Of a stretch of 64,000 nt of DNA, positions 43,569 through 52,970 are shown in pieces. This stretch comes from Prevotella sp902465605 (GTDB lineage: Bacteria; Bacteroidota; Bacteroidia; Bacteroidales; Bacteroidaceae): assembly GCA_902465605.1 (NCBI GenBank), contig CABQNT010000007.1, positions 68,576 to 132,575 on the forward strand. The letters are read 5' to 3'. A model generated the notes under the pieces. That model searched no databases and was not told where the DNA came from. It was given only the letters and a program-made list of their open reading frames with translations. Numbering within the stretch: position 1 is the stretch's first letter; every line of letters begins with the position of its first letter. Made by a program: the position numbers and the translations under genes.

Positions 43569-45194
43569 ATGGCAAAAGATATTAAATTCGATGTTGAAGC
43601 AAGAGACTTGCTCAAGCAGGGCGTTGACAAGTTGGCGAATGCAGTAAAAATCACACTGGGGCCTAAAGGTCGCAACGTTGTGATTGAGAAAAAGTTCGGT
43701 GCTCCGCAGATTACCAAGGACGGAGTGACCGTAGCAAAAGAAATAGAGCTGGAGGATGCTTTTGAAAACACCGGTGCACAGCTTGTGAAGAGCGTTGCAT
43801 CCAAGACGGGTGACGATGCTGGTGACGGTACCACAACGGCAACCATCTTGACGCAGGCCATTGTGTCTGAAGGTTTGAAGAATGTTACCGCTGGTGCCAA
43901 CCCCATGGATTTGAAGCGTGGTATCGACAAGGCTGTTAGTGCAGTGGTTGAATATATCAAGGCGCATGCTGAGCAAGTGGGTGACAATTACGACAAGATA
44001 GAACAAGTGGCTACCGTGTCTGCTAACAACGACGCAGAGATTGGTAAACTCTTGGCCGACGCTATGCGTAAGGTGAGCAAGAACGGTGTAATCACCATCG
44101 AGGAGAGTAAGAGCCGCGATACCAACATCGGCGTGGTAGAGGGTATGCAGTTTGACCGCGGATATCTGTCAAGTTACTTCGTGACTGACACGGACAAGAT
44201 GGAGAGTGTGATGGAAAATCCATACATCTTGATTTACGAAAAGAAGATATCCAACATTAAAGAATTCTTACCTATCTTGCAGAATGCAGCCGAAAGTGGC
44301 CGCCCATTGTTGGTCATCGCAGAGGATGTAGATTCTGAGGCATTGACAACGTTGGTTGTGAACCGCCTTCGTGCCGGTTTGAAGATATGCGCTGTTAAGG
44401 CTCCTGGCTTTGGCGATCGCCGCAAGGCCATGTTGGAAGACATCGCTATCTTGACAGGTGGTGTGGTCATCAGCGAGGAAAAGGGCTTGAAACTCGAGCA
44501 GGCTACCCTTGAAATGTTGGGTTCTGCTGAGAAAGTTACGGTCAACAAGGACTACACAACCGTTGTTAACGGTGGTGGACAGAGCGAGAATATCCAGGCT
44601 CGTATCAATCAAATTAAGGCCGAGATTGAAAATACCACAAGCTCATACGATAAGGAGAAGTTGCAAGAGCGCTTGGCCAAACTCTCTGGTGGCGTAGCCG
44701 TTCTTTATGTAGGTGCTAACAGCGAGGTTGAAATGAAGGAGAAGAAAGATCGCGTTGACGATGCTCTTTGTGCAACTCGCGCAGCCATTGAAGAAGGTGT
44801 TGTGGCCGGTGGTGGCATCACTTACATCCGTGCGCTCGACGCATTGAAGGGTGTGAAGGGTGTGAATACTGACGAACAGACTGGTATCAACATCGTAGAG
44901 CGCGCTATTGAGGAGCCACTTCGACAGATTGTTACCAACGCTGGTGGCGAAGGTGCTGTTGTTGTTGACAAGGTACGTCAGGGCAAAGATGACTACGGAT
45001 ACAATGCTCGTACCGATTCTTACGAGGACTTGCGCAAAGAGGGTATCGTAGATCCAGCGAAAGTTGCTCGTGTGGCACTGGAGAATGCCGCGTCGATTGC
45101 AGGCATGTTCTTAACCACTGAATGTCTTATTGTTGACAAACCAGAGGAAAAACCTGCCATGCCAGCAGCGCCAGGTATGGGCGGCATGATGTAA
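43569..45194 (+). CDS. groEL: Chaperonin GroEL
   Basis: GroEL is the 14-subunit ATP-driven folding cage. The 541-residue protein has the ATP-binding motifs (TLGPKGRNVVIE, GDGTTTATIL), the apical domain, and the Met/Gly-rich tail GMGGMM. It is in operon with groES and ends at a strong terminator. Confidence 0.99.
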   Translation: MAKDIKFDVEARDLLKQGVDKLANAVKITLGPKGRNVVIEKKFGAPQITKDGVTVAKEIELEDAFENTGAQLVKSVASKTGDDAGDGTTTATILTQAIVSEGLKNVTAGANPMDLKRGIDKAVSAVVEYIKAHAEQVGDNYDKIEQVATVSANNDAEIGKLLADAMRKVSKNGVITIEESKSRDTNIGVVEGMQFDRGYLSSYFVTDTDKMESVMENPYILIYEKKISNIKEFLPILQNAAESGRPLLVIAEDVDSEALTTLVVNRLRAGLKICAVKAPGFGDRRKAMLEDIAILTGGVVISEEKGLKLEQATLEMLGSAEKVTVNKDYTTVVNGGGQSENIQARINQIKAEIENTTSSYDKEKLQERLAKLSGGVAVLYVGANSEVEMKEKKDRVDDALCATRAAIEEGVVAGGGITYIRALDALKGVKGVNTDEQTGINIVERAIEEPLRQIVTNAGGEGAVVVDKVRQGKDDYGYNARTDSYEDLRKEGIVDPAKVARVALENAASIAGMFLTTECLIVDKPEEKPAMPAAPGMGGMM

Positions 45195-45218
45195 AAATCA
45201 ATTTGATTAAAATAAACG

Positions 45219-45256
45219 AGAGGGTGTGTCTATTTGTAGGCACACCCTCTTATTTT
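45219..45256 (+). terminator. Terminator after groEL
   Basis: A 10-bp stem (AGAGGGTGTG with its complement), 12-base loop, then TATTTTATAC. Confidence 0.75.
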
Positions 45257-45321
45257 ATACATATTGTATAAAAAATGCGTTATTTTATATCAAAAAATTT
45301 TGAAATCAAAACTAAAACATA

Positions 45322-45330
45322 TATCTTTGC
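45322..45330 (+). promoter_or_regulatory. Promoter of a candidate small RNA
   Basis: TATCTTTGC follows TTTTG (ending 45302) by 19 bases, a full Bacteroidetes promoter. Confidence 0.65.
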
Positions 45331-45335
45331 AACCT

Positions 45336-45458
45336 AAATACGAAAATATTGATTAAAGTGTTAAGTAAAAAAGATATTTTTGATTTGTTTTAGTAGATTA
45401 GTTTTTAAGTAGTTTGTTTTTTTTAATCGGATGTCGGGATGACATCCGATTCTTTTTT
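45336..45458 (+). ncRNA. Candidate small RNA between groEL and the kinase gene
   Basis: A complete promoter and a strong terminator (11-bp stem AATCGGATGTC, loop GGGAT, then TCTTTTTT) bound about 120 bases with no reading frame. The region between is AT-rich with few pairs. It could be a small RNA, or a leader with an attenuator for the downstream gene, since no other promoter is plain before 45656. Confidence 0.5.
45425..45458 (+). terminator. Terminator of the candidate small RNA
   Basis: AATCGGATGTC pairs perfectly with GACATCCGATT around GGGAT and is followed by TCTTTTTT. Confidence 0.8.
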
Positions 45459-45655
45459 AGGTAGACCTTTCCGCATGCTTGGGGCTGTTGTTGAGGGCGG
45501 ATATATTTTTCTTTTCCTGCTCGTTCATCCGTTTTTTCACTAAAAAATGCTTAATTTTGTCTTGTCATTCTGTCTATATCACCTTTCATCAACGAGCGTG
45601 TTACGGTTCAATGTGCTGTAAACCTGTGGAGCAAAGGGAAGAAGAATTGAAATAT

Positions 45656-47197
45656 ATGGAGAAACTTATAGAACTTTATGCGCAATGGGCGGGTGAGAAA
45701 CCTTCCACTATAGAGAAGTTGGAAGGGGCTGGCAGCAATCGTGTTTATTATCGTTTTGGCAACAAATCAGGCCAATCGGTGATCGCAGTGATAGGTACCA
45801 GTCGTGATGAAAATCATGCGTTCATTTATCTCACGGAGCATTTTACGGTCAAACAGCTTCCGGTTCCTCAGATTTTGGCTGTTAGTGACGATGAACTGAG
45901 GTATCTTCAGACCGATTTGGGGCATACTTCGCTGTTTGATATGCTGAAAAGTGCCCGTGATGCAGGCGGCCGATACACGCAGAAAGAAAAGCAGCTGTTG
46001 ACCAAAACGCTTCAGGCATTGCCCGAAATGCAAGTGAGGGGAGCCGTTGGACTCGACTTTCAACAATGTTATCCCCAACCCGAATTCAATGTAGAAAGCG
46101 TGTTGTTTGACCTGAATTATTTCAAGTATTGCTTTCTGAAAGCGACAGGAATCGATTTCCACGAGCTGATGTTAGAGGCCAATTTTCGTATGTTTGCCAA
46201 AGATTTGACATCAGAGCCAGCGGAATGTTTCTTGTATCGCGATTTTCAAGCACGCAATGTGATGCTTGACAACGATGGTAATCCCTATTTTATTGACTAT
46301 CAAGGAGGCAGAAAAGGACCGTTCTATTATGACTTAGCGTCTTTCTTGTGGCAAGCATCAGCTAAATATCCTTTTAAATTGCGTCGTGATTTGGTTTCTG
46401 CTTATTACGAGTCTTTGAAACAATATACGGAAGTTCCGTCGAGTAGACACTTCGTAGAGCGATTGAATCTCTTTGTGTTGTTTCGCACGTTACAGGTCTT
46501 GGGCGCATACGGCTTTCGTGGATATTTCGAGCGGAAGAAGCATTTTATTCAATCAATTCCAGCAGCCATGCAGAATCTTCGTGAGCTTATAAAGCTTGGC
46601 GAGCATGTTTTTCCCTATCCATACATGATGAGCGTCCTCAAAGAGATGACGGAATTGCCTCAATTTGCTAACAAGGAGGAGCGAAAAGTGAAAAGAACTG
46701 ACGGCTTCAAGATTACGGATAACAATATATTTAAGGCCAATCCGGTGGATGGACCCGCCACTTTTTCCAAATATGATGATAGAGGTGAGCTGATAGTTCG
46801 TGTGAACAGTTTTTCTTATCACAAAGGAATTCCCGAAGATCCCTCAGGAAATGGGGGCGGATATGTGTTTGATTGTCGGTCAACTCACAACCCCGGACGA
46901 TACGAACCTTATAAGAATTTGACAGGTTTGGATGAGCCCGTGATTCGTTTCTTGGAAGATGATGGCGAGATACTCGTCTTCCTTGAAAGCGTATACCAAT
47001 TGGCCGATCGTCACGTGGCACGATACATTGAGCGGGGATTTACCAGTTTGATATTCTCATTTGGTTGCACAGGCGGACAACACCGCAGCGTATATTGCGC
47101 GCAACATTTGGCAGAACACATTCATGATAAGTTCGGAATTGAGGTAAAAATCAATCACCGTGAACAGAAAATAGAGCAAACGTTGGAGGCAAAGTAG
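45656..47197 (+). CDS. AmgK-like sugar kinase fused to a RapZ C-terminal domain
   Basis: The protein is 513 residues from the ATG at 45656 (45611 is an alternative). Residues 1-330 are an APH-type kinase. The catalytic loop is YRDFQARNVM, followed by FIDYQGGRKGPFYYDLAS, the same layout as AmgK, which phosphorylates MurNAc or GlcNAc at the anomeric carbon in cell-wall recycling. The first His of the usual HxD is Tyr here. From about 370 on lies a RapZ-type C-terminal domain (RVNSFSYHKGIPEDPSGNGG, FGCTGGQHRSV, HRE), which in RapZ senses glucosamine-6-phosphate. The next gene is MurU-like, matching the AmgK-MurU pathway. Confidence 0.8.
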   Translation: MEKLIELYAQWAGEKPSTIEKLEGAGSNRVYYRFGNKSGQSVIAVIGTSRDENHAFIYLTEHFTVKQLPVPQILAVSDDELRYLQTDLGHTSLFDMLKSARDAGGRYTQKEKQLLTKTLQALPEMQVRGAVGLDFQQCYPQPEFNVESVLFDLNYFKYCFLKATGIDFHELMLEANFRMFAKDLTSEPAECFLYRDFQARNVMLDNDGNPYFIDYQGGRKGPFYYDLASFLWQASAKYPFKLRRDLVSAYYESLKQYTEVPSSRHFVERLNLFVLFRTLQVLGAYGFRGYFERKKHFIQSIPAAMQNLRELIKLGEHVFPYPYMMSVLKEMTELPQFANKEERKVKRTDGFKITDNNIFKANPVDGPATFSKYDDRGELIVRVNSFSYHKGIPEDPSGNGGGYVFDCRSTHNPGRYEPYKNLTGLDEPVIRFLEDDGEILVFLESVYQLADRHVARYIERGFTSLIFSFGCTGGQHRSVYCAQHLAEHIHDKFGIEVKINHREQKIEQTLEAK

Positions 47198-47265
47198 CTT
47201 TTTTTAGGACGACAAGTTAAATACCTGCTGGTTTTGACAGCGGTGAGTGAGAGAGATAAGTAGCG

Positions 47266-48012
47266 ATGAAAGAAGATAAAGAAATGATGCAAGCAATGAT
47301 TTTAGCAGCGGGATTGGGAACCCGACTCAAACCGCTGACCGACCATGTGCCTAAGGCTTTGGTGGAAGTTGGTGGTGAACCTTTGCTCAAACAGGTGATA
47401 TTCAAGTTAAAAGATGCGGGTTTCAGTCGTATTATTGTCAATGTACATCATTTCTCCGAGCAAATTATTCAATACTTAGAGGCAAATCATTATTTTGGTT
47501 TAGATATCCGTATCAGCGACGAAACCAACCAGTTGCTCGATACGGGAGGTGGTATTAAGGCTGCAAAGCGTTTGTTTGGAGACACCAGAATATTGATTCA
47601 TAACGTTGATATACTAAGCAACATCAACCTTCAACGCTTTTATTTCGCTCATACGGAGGCTGCGGCAACCTTGCTGGTCAGCGAGCGTAACACCAATCGT
47701 TACCTGCTTTTTGATGACGACATGCGCTTGGTTGGTTGGACGAACGTGAACACTGGTGAGGTTCGTTCGCCCTATCCAAACTTAAATGTGGCACAGTACA
47801 AGAAGTTTGCCTTCGCCGGTATTCACACCTTTTCACCACAGTTGTTTCCATGGATGGATTCTTTTCCCGACCGTTTTGGCGTGATTGATTTCTATTTAAG
47901 CGTGTGCAATCAGGTTCCCATCATTGGACATGTAGAGTCAAACCTTAAGCTGATGGATGTTGGCAAGCAAGAAACGCTGCATGCAGCTGAACAGTTTATG
48001 CATCAATTGTGA
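47266..48012 (+). CDS. MurU-like sugar-1-phosphate nucleotidyltransferase
   Basis: The 248-residue protein (possibly starting at 47284) has the nucleotidyltransferase start MILAAGLGTRLKPLTDHVPK, then Lys/Asp pocket motifs (LDTGGGIKAA, LIHNVDILSN). Enzymes of this type join a sugar-1-phosphate to UTP or another NTP. Just after an AmgK-like kinase gene, 68 bases away, the likely reaction is UDP-MurNAc formation during peptidoglycan recycling; mannose-1-phosphate guanylyltransferase is an alternative. Confidence 0.82.
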   Translation: MKEDKEMMQAMILAAGLGTRLKPLTDHVPKALVEVGGEPLLKQVIFKLKDAGFSRIIVNVHHFSEQIIQYLEANHYFGLDIRISDETNQLLDTGGGIKAAKRLFGDTRILIHNVDILSNINLQRFYFAHTEAAATLLVSERNTNRYLLFDDDMRLVGWTNVNTGEVRSPYPNLNVAQYKKFAFAGIHTFSPQLFPWMDSFPDRFGVIDFYLSVCNQVPIIGHVESNLKLMDVGKQETLHAAEQFMHQL

Positions 48013-48044
48013 GCTGACGTTTCACTCCAGTCAACTCTCATTAC

Positions 48045-48884
48045 CTATAATGGAAGTACGGTAGTAAAGCAATCGTTGAACAACTGACTGATTCCTTGTG
48101 GTTCTTTTTTGAAAATACCATAGATGGTACTGCCGCTTCCACTCATGGCTGCATACACAGCCCCTTGCTGGTAGAGCTGCTCTTTGATGTGCTTCAGCTT
48201 CGGATACAACTTGAATACTGGTATTTCAAAGTCATTCATCAGTTCGTCTTTCCACGTTTCTATGGGCTGACCGATGATGTCACGGCAGCATTTGGCAGGT
48301 TGTTTCACCTCAATTTTGGCATAAGCATCTTTGGTTGAAACGGCTATGTCGGGTTTAATCAGTGCGAGATAACACCCTTCAAGACCCCTTTTTGGCAGTT
48401 CTGTTGGCACGAGTTGGTCACCAATTCCCGTAGCAAATGAAGGCTTAGCGGTGATGAAGAAAGCGCAATCAGCACCCAGTTGGGCAGCATATTGCTCCAT
48501 GTCAGCGGTGGTAAGATTGAGTTTGAATTGCTCATTGAGCAGTCTAATCATGAATGCTGCATCACTTGATCCGCCTCCTAAGCCCGCTTGTGAGGGGATT
48601 TTCTTGTAAAGATGAGCGTGAACGCGTGGTAGTGGGAAGTCTTTGGCCAGTAAATGATAAGCCTGGATGACGAGATTGTTGTCTTCGTGAACATCGACTG
48701 CCATCCCTGTTATCTTCAAATCGCACGGATTATCGGATGGAAACTGTTCATCCATGCGTGTTATTTCAAGCGTGTCGTGCAACGGAATGGGGAAGAACAC
48801 AGTTTCTACGTTGTGGTAACCATCTGGCCGAACGCCTACTACGTTAAGGCCTAAATTGATTTTGGCACATGGAAATGTAATCAT
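48045..48884 (-). CDS. ispE: 4-diphosphocytidyl-2-C-methyl-D-erythritol kinase
   Basis: IspE phosphorylates CDP-methylerythritol in the MEP route to isoprenoids. The protein is 279 residues from the ATG at 48884, where the GHMP-kinase start MITFPCAKINLGL begins. The ATP loop is PSQAGLGGGSSDAA (near 90) and the third motif is MSGSGSTIYGIF (near 250). The extra residues up to 48923 lack conservation and are not used. It is convergent with the MurU-like gene. Confidence 0.93.
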   Translation of the reverse strand: MITFPCAKINLGLNVVGVRPDGYHNVETVFFPIPLHDTLEITRMDEQFPSDNPCDLKITGMAVDVHEDNNLVIQAYHLLAKDFPLPRVHAHLYKKIPSQAGLGGGSSDAAFMIRLLNEQFKLNLTTADMEQYAAQLGADCAFFITAKPSFATGIGDQLVPTELPKRGLEGCYLALIKPDIAVSTKDAYAKIEVKQPAKCCRDIIGQPIETWKDELMNDFEIPVFKLYPKLKHIKEQLYQQGAVYAAMSGSGSTIYGIFKKEPQGISQLFNDCFTTVLPL

Positions 48885-48962
48885 GTAGCAATGGGTTGAT
48901 AGACAAAATGCAAATGCCAACAAACAGCATAAACTGCGTTGTTGGCACTTTTATAGTTGAAT

Positions 48963-51254
48963 TTATTTTTTTGAATTCTTGATTTTCTCCACGTATGCAT
49001 CGATGGCAGCCACGGCAGTGATGTTTACAATGTCGCGCACAGAACATTCGAAGTCGGTAAAATGGATTGGTTTTTTCAATCCCATTTGTATCGGACCAAT
49101 GATTTCTGCATCCGAATTGAGGGCTTGCAGCAATTTGTAACTGCCGTTGGCACTGCTCATGTTTGAGAAAACCAGCGTGTTGACGTTCTTTCCCTTCAAG
49201 CGAGTGAATGGATATTTGTCATCGCGTAATTTTTTGTCCATGGCAAAATTAACCTGCATTTCTCCATCGATAGCCAAGTCAGGGAACTCTTGTTGCATTC
49301 TTTCTACGGCCGCATGAACCTTTTGCGGACTTCCAATCGTGTCTGTTCCAAAGTTGGAATAGCTAATCATCGCCATGACTGGCTTGTCATTGAAGAATCT
49401 TACTGCGTCAGCACTGAGGCGCGCAATGTCATACAACACATTCTCGTCTGGGTGCCTGTTGATTAAGGTGTCAGAAATGTAGTAGATGCCTTTTTTGGTG
49501 TCAAGGATGTGCATGGTGGCAAAAGTTTTGTATCCAGGACGAATACCAATCACTTCTTTTGCCACCTTAATGGTGTTCGAGTATTTTGTGTAGAGACCTG
49601 TGATGAACCCATCTGCATCACCATGTTCAACCATCGACATGCCAAAATAGTTGCGCTCGTACATTTTGTCGTAAGCTTCTTCAAAGGTATATCCTTGACG
49701 TTCAAGCTTTTCTGACAGGTGTTTGGCAAACTTCGCACGCTTTCCTTGTTCCTTATCTGCGCGCATGTCTATGATTTTGATCCCCGTGAGGTCGAGTTTC
49801 AGTCGGTTAGCCAGTCGGTTAAGTCTGTCTGGATTTCCTAACAGAATAGGGAAGCAAATGCCTTCTTGCTTTGCCTGCACGGCAGCTTTCATCATGGTGT
49901 GGTGGCCTCCTTCTGCAAACACAATGCGCTGTGGATGGCGAGCGGCCGTGGCATGCAGGGTTCTCGTAAACTTAGACTCCTGTCCGAGCAACTCCTTCAA
50001 ATGCTCTTTGTACTTATCCCAGTCCTTGATAGGTGTTCTGGCAACGCCACTGTCTACGGCTGCTTTGGCTACAGCCGCACTCACTGCTGTGATGAGGCGC
50101 GGGTCAATGGGCTTTGGAATGAAATACTTGGGACCGAAACTCAAGTCGTTGATGTGGTAAACTTCATTGACCACATCCGGAATGGGTTGTTTGGCCAGGT
50201 CGGCTATGGCATGTACGGCGGCCATTTTCATTTCCTCATTGATGGCCTTGGCGTGTACATCCAGCGCACCACGGAAGATGTATGGGAAGCCAATGACATT
50301 GTTAATCTGATTAGGATAATCGCTGCGACCAGTCGACATGATGACGTCTGGCCGACTGTCAAGGGCATCTTCGTAGCTAATTTCAGGCACGGGATTGGCC
50401 AATGCGAACACGATAGGATTGGAAGCCATCGAACGAATCATGTCTTTGGATAGAATATTGCCTCTTGACAAACCCACAAAGACGTCGGCATCCTTAACGG
50501 CTTCCTCCAACGTGTGTACGTCCTTCCGGTCGGTGGCGAACATTTCTTTTTGTGGGTTCAGGTCTGTACGGTCTTTTGTAATCACTCCGTGCGAGTCCAG
50601 CATCAGGATATTTTCTTTCTTTACCCCCAAGGCTACATACAATTTGGTACAGCTGATGGCAGCGGCTCCAGCGCCATTAATAACCAGTTTGGCCTTCTTA
50701 ATGTCTTTGCCGGCAACCTCTAAAGCGTTCTTCAGGCCTGCGGCAGATATGATGGCCGTGCCATGCTGGTCGTCGTGCATCACGGGGATGTCGAGCGTTT
50801 TCTTCAGCCTTTCCTCAATATAGAAACATTCCGGTGCTTTGATGTCTTCCAGATTGATGCCGCCAAACGACGGTGCAATCCTTTCAACGGTCTCACAAAA
50901 CTTTACGGGGTCTTTCTCGTCTACCTCAATGTCGAATACGTCGATGCCGCCATATATCTTGAACAGCAAGCCTTTGCCTTCCATCACGGGCTTGCCACTC
51001 ATGGCACCAATGTCCCCCAAGCCCAGCACTGCCGTGCCGTTGGAGATCACTGCGACCAAGTTTCCCTTGTTGGTGTATTTGTAAGTGTCATTTTCATTAT
51101 TCTGAATCTCAAGACACGGATAGGCCACACCTGGTGAATAGGCCAGACTGAGGTCGGTTTGAGTCCTGTAAGGCTTGGTCGGTTTCACTTCGATTTTGCC
51201 GGGACGTTCTCCCTCATGGTAAGCAAGAGCTGCTTCTTTGGTGATTTTTAACAT
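48963..51254 (-). CDS. maeB: NADP-malic enzyme fused to phosphotransacetylase domain
   Basis: The 763-residue protein is the large MaeB type. Residues 1-430 are malic enzyme (AYSPGVAYPC, MPVMHDDQHGTAI, dinucleotide loop INGAGAAAIS), converting malate to pyruvate and CO2 with NADP. Residues 435-763 are a phosphotransacetylase-like domain (GNPDRLNRL, TLINRHPDEN) that usually binds acetyl-CoA and regulates without catalysis. No break is seen. Confidence 0.95.
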   Translation of the reverse strand: MLKITKEAALAYHEGERPGKIEVKPTKPYRTQTDLSLAYSPGVAYPCLEIQNNENDTYKYTNKGNLVAVISNGTAVLGLGDIGAMSGKPVMEGKGLLFKIYGGIDVFDIEVDEKDPVKFCETVERIAPSFGGINLEDIKAPECFYIEERLKKTLDIPVMHDDQHGTAIISAAGLKNALEVAGKDIKKAKLVINGAGAAAISCTKLYVALGVKKENILMLDSHGVITKDRTDLNPQKEMFATDRKDVHTLEEAVKDADVFVGLSRGNILSKDMIRSMASNPIVFALANPVPEISYEDALDSRPDVIMSTGRSDYPNQINNVIGFPYIFRGALDVHAKAINEEMKMAAVHAIADLAKQPIPDVVNEVYHINDLSFGPKYFIPKPIDPRLITAVSAAVAKAAVDSGVARTPIKDWDKYKEHLKELLGQESKFTRTLHATAARHPQRIVFAEGGHHTMMKAAVQAKQEGICFPILLGNPDRLNRLANRLKLDLTGIKIIDMRADKEQGKRAKFAKHLSEKLERQGYTFEEAYDKMYERNYFGMSMVEHGDADGFITGLYTKYSNTIKVAKEVIGIRPGYKTFATMHILDTKKGIYYISDTLINRHPDENVLYDIARLSADAVRFFNDKPVMAMISYSNFGTDTIGSPQKVHAAVERMQQEFPDLAIDGEMQVNFAMDKKLRDDKYPFTRLKGKNVNTLVFSNMSSANGSYKLLQALNSDAEIIGPIQMGLKKPIHFTDFECSVRDIVNITAVAAIDAYVEKIKNSKK

Positions 51255-51407
51255 TGGATTATAGTACTAAATGGAGGGCGAAAAGGGCATGAATTTAATA
51301 AAAATCTACCCAGCTATCTCTCCCAATGATTAAACGTTTTATTAGTTGATAACGGAACAAAGTTAAGAAAAAACCATTAAAGAATAACAAGTTTTTATGC
51401 TTTTTTG

Positions 51408-51416
51408 CATCTTTGC
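51408..51416 (+). promoter_or_regulatory. -7 box for the TetR gene
   Basis: CATCTTTGC differs from TAnnTTTGC in its first base. It lies after the ATG at 51405, which favours a start at 51423 or 51435. Confidence 0.4.
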
Positions 51417-51434
51417 GCTGTTATGGTAAAAGGA

Positions 51435-52055
51435 ATGAATAGAGTGATCGGTCAAACGCCTTATCGACAAGAGTTGCGTGAGCGTATTTTGAAAGCAGCC
51501 ATGAGTGAGTTTTTCGAGAAAGGTATCAAGGCGGTCAAGATGGATGACATCGCCAGAAGATTATCCATATCTAAGCGCACGGTGTACGAGATATACAACA
51601 ACAAGGAGGAACTGCTGCTGGAAGGCATGAAAGCTGCCGAGCAAGACTTTGATGAGCACATGAAAAATTTCAGTGAACAGGACAACCATCATGTCATGGA
51701 TACGTTGATTGAATTCTACAATTGTCAGGCCCAGCGTTTGTCAAAGATTTCTCCGTTATTTTTAGACGAAGTGCAAAAATACAAGCGTGTGCAAGCTTAT
51801 CTTGAGAACAAGCATAAGAAACGGGATGAAGATGCGTATAACTTTATTGACAGAGGCGTGAAAGAGGGCTTCTTTAGGCCAGACACTAATTATCACATCG
51901 TTGTGGAAGTAGCGCGTGAAGCTGTTCGTTTTGCAATGACCAGTCAGCTGTATAAGGAACATGGCCTACAGATAGTCTTTCGTAACATCATTTTATTATT
52001 CATCCGTGGAATATGCACGCTCAACGGATTAAAGATGCTAGAACGCATTGAATGA
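51435..52055 (+). CDS. TetR-family transcriptional regulator
   Basis: The protein is 206 residues from the ATG at 51435. The N-terminal helix-turn-helix (RILKAAMSEFFEKGIKAVKM, then IARRLSISKRTVYEIYNNKE) is typical of TetR; the C-terminal half is a helical ligand and dimer domain. Ligand and targets are unknown. It is divergent from maeB with 180 bases between, so maeB is a possible target. Confidence 0.87.
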   Translation: MNRVIGQTPYRQELRERILKAAMSEFFEKGIKAVKMDDIARRLSISKRTVYEIYNNKEELLLEGMKAAEQDFDEHMKNFSEQDNHHVMDTLIEFYNCQAQRLSKISPLFLDEVQKYKRVQAYLENKHKKRDEDAYNFIDRGVKEGFFRPDTNYHIVVEVAREAVRFAMTSQLYKEHGLQIVFRNIILLFIRGICTLNGLKMLERIE

Positions 52056-52151
52056 TAGGTAGGAGAGGCCGCTGTCATTTCTCAATAAGGCGTTTGTCAT
52101 GCCTGCCATAATGTCATTGAACCCTTTGGTAAGCAGGTGGTTGATGATGAA

Positions 52152-52490
52152 TTTATCTTGACAACAGCCCACTTATATTTCGTTTATTGATGAATCAACC
52201 TTCCATTGCTTCGAAATACGGCCAAAATCAGAGAGATTTGTAGTTGGTTGATAATGAATGATTTGCAGTTATTGATAAGCATCTTTGCTCCTTCTGAAGT
52301 TCATCTCGGCCGCAAAAGCAATGCTCTATGCCTCCAATCTCCATGCTTTTGTCAGCTTAGATCATGAAGATTGACCGCCAATATGGTGCAACAAAATGCT
52401 GTTTTTGCATCGTTTATGCCAAAAATTCGTTTTTTCTAACCATGCAATTCAAATTTTGCATACCATCGGCCTATTAATTTTTTCTAGATT
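52152..52490 (+). repeat. Length-conserved intergenic element, copy C
   Basis: The left end is TTTATCTTGACA (52152), AAATACGGCC is 62 bases in (52214), the module block starts 161 bases in (52313), and the right end TTTTTTCTAGATT begins at 52478, the same total spacing as copy B. It fills the gap between the TetR gene and tRNA-Arg. Confidence 0.75.
52313..52422 (+). repeat. 22-bp modules inside copy C
   Basis: Units start at 52313, 52335, 52357 and 52379, with room for a fifth at 52401. The first, beginning CAAAAGCAATGCTCTA, matches the first unit of copy B over 16 bases. The fifth unit is inferred from the spacing to the right end. Confidence 0.65.
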
Positions 52491-52673
52491 AGATATTTTT
52501 CATAACCGTTTTATTGTCATTTTATAGGACAAAAATAACGAACGAACTTTTTGAGTAGCAGCAGATTGAGAGTAGTGTGAGGTTCGCCATCAAATGACCA
52601 ATCGTGTTTGTTAAAAAATACTAACTTCTACTGAAACAAGCCGTTTCATCGCCTTACTCTCAATCAAAATGAT

Positions 52674-52682
52674 TACTTTTGC
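52674..52682 (+). promoter_or_regulatory. Promoter of tRNA-Arg
   Basis: TACTTTTGC matches TAnnTTTGC, ending 11 bases before the tRNA. Confidence 0.65.
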
Positions 52683-52693
52683 AGTCGATTATC

Positions 52694-52768
52694 GGTTCCG
52701 TAGCTCAGTTGGATTAGAGCAACAGCCTTCTAAGCTGTGGGTCTTGGGTTCGAACCCCAACGGAATCA
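52694..52768 (+). tRNA. tRNA-Arg (TCT anticodon)
   Basis: The 75-base sequence folds as a cloverleaf: acceptor GGTTCCG/CGGAATC (one G-T), D arm GCTC/GAGC, anticodon stem ACAGC/GCTGT around CTTCTAA with anticodon TCT, and T arm TTGGG-TTCGAAC-CCCAA. CCA is not encoded. A recombinase gene follows, so its 3' end is a likely attachment site. Confidence 0.96.
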
Positions 52769-52784
52769 CAACCTAAGAAAAAGA

Positions 52785-52812
52785 GGATTTTGACAACAAA
52801 ATCCTTTTTTTT
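52785..52812 (+). terminator. Terminator after tRNA-Arg
   Basis: GGATTTTG pairs with CAAAATCC around ACAA and is followed by eight Ts. Confidence 0.85.
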
Positions 52813-52927
52813 GTTTAGAATGAGCCACTTGTAGGCTAATTAGCACATTTAGAGGTGTTTATACTTAATGTTTAACCCCGTGGAAATGGGAAGTAATGAG
52901 AGCAAAAAGGAGCTCTCGGGAATAAAA

Positions 52928-52970
52928 TGTGTTACCAATTTGTGTTACCAGAATACACAATGTGTTACCA
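52928..52970 (+). repeat. Triple TGTGTTACCA repeats before the integrase gene
   Basis: TGTGTTACCA occurs three times in direct orientation (52928, 52941, 52961). Repeats of this kind next to a tyrosine recombinase gene and a tRNA end are candidate arm-type integrase binding sites. Confidence 0.6.

Noticed and set aside
50395..50823. Frames opposite maeB
   Set aside because: Several long antisense frames lie here but have no start context or domain; maeB is continuous on the other strand.
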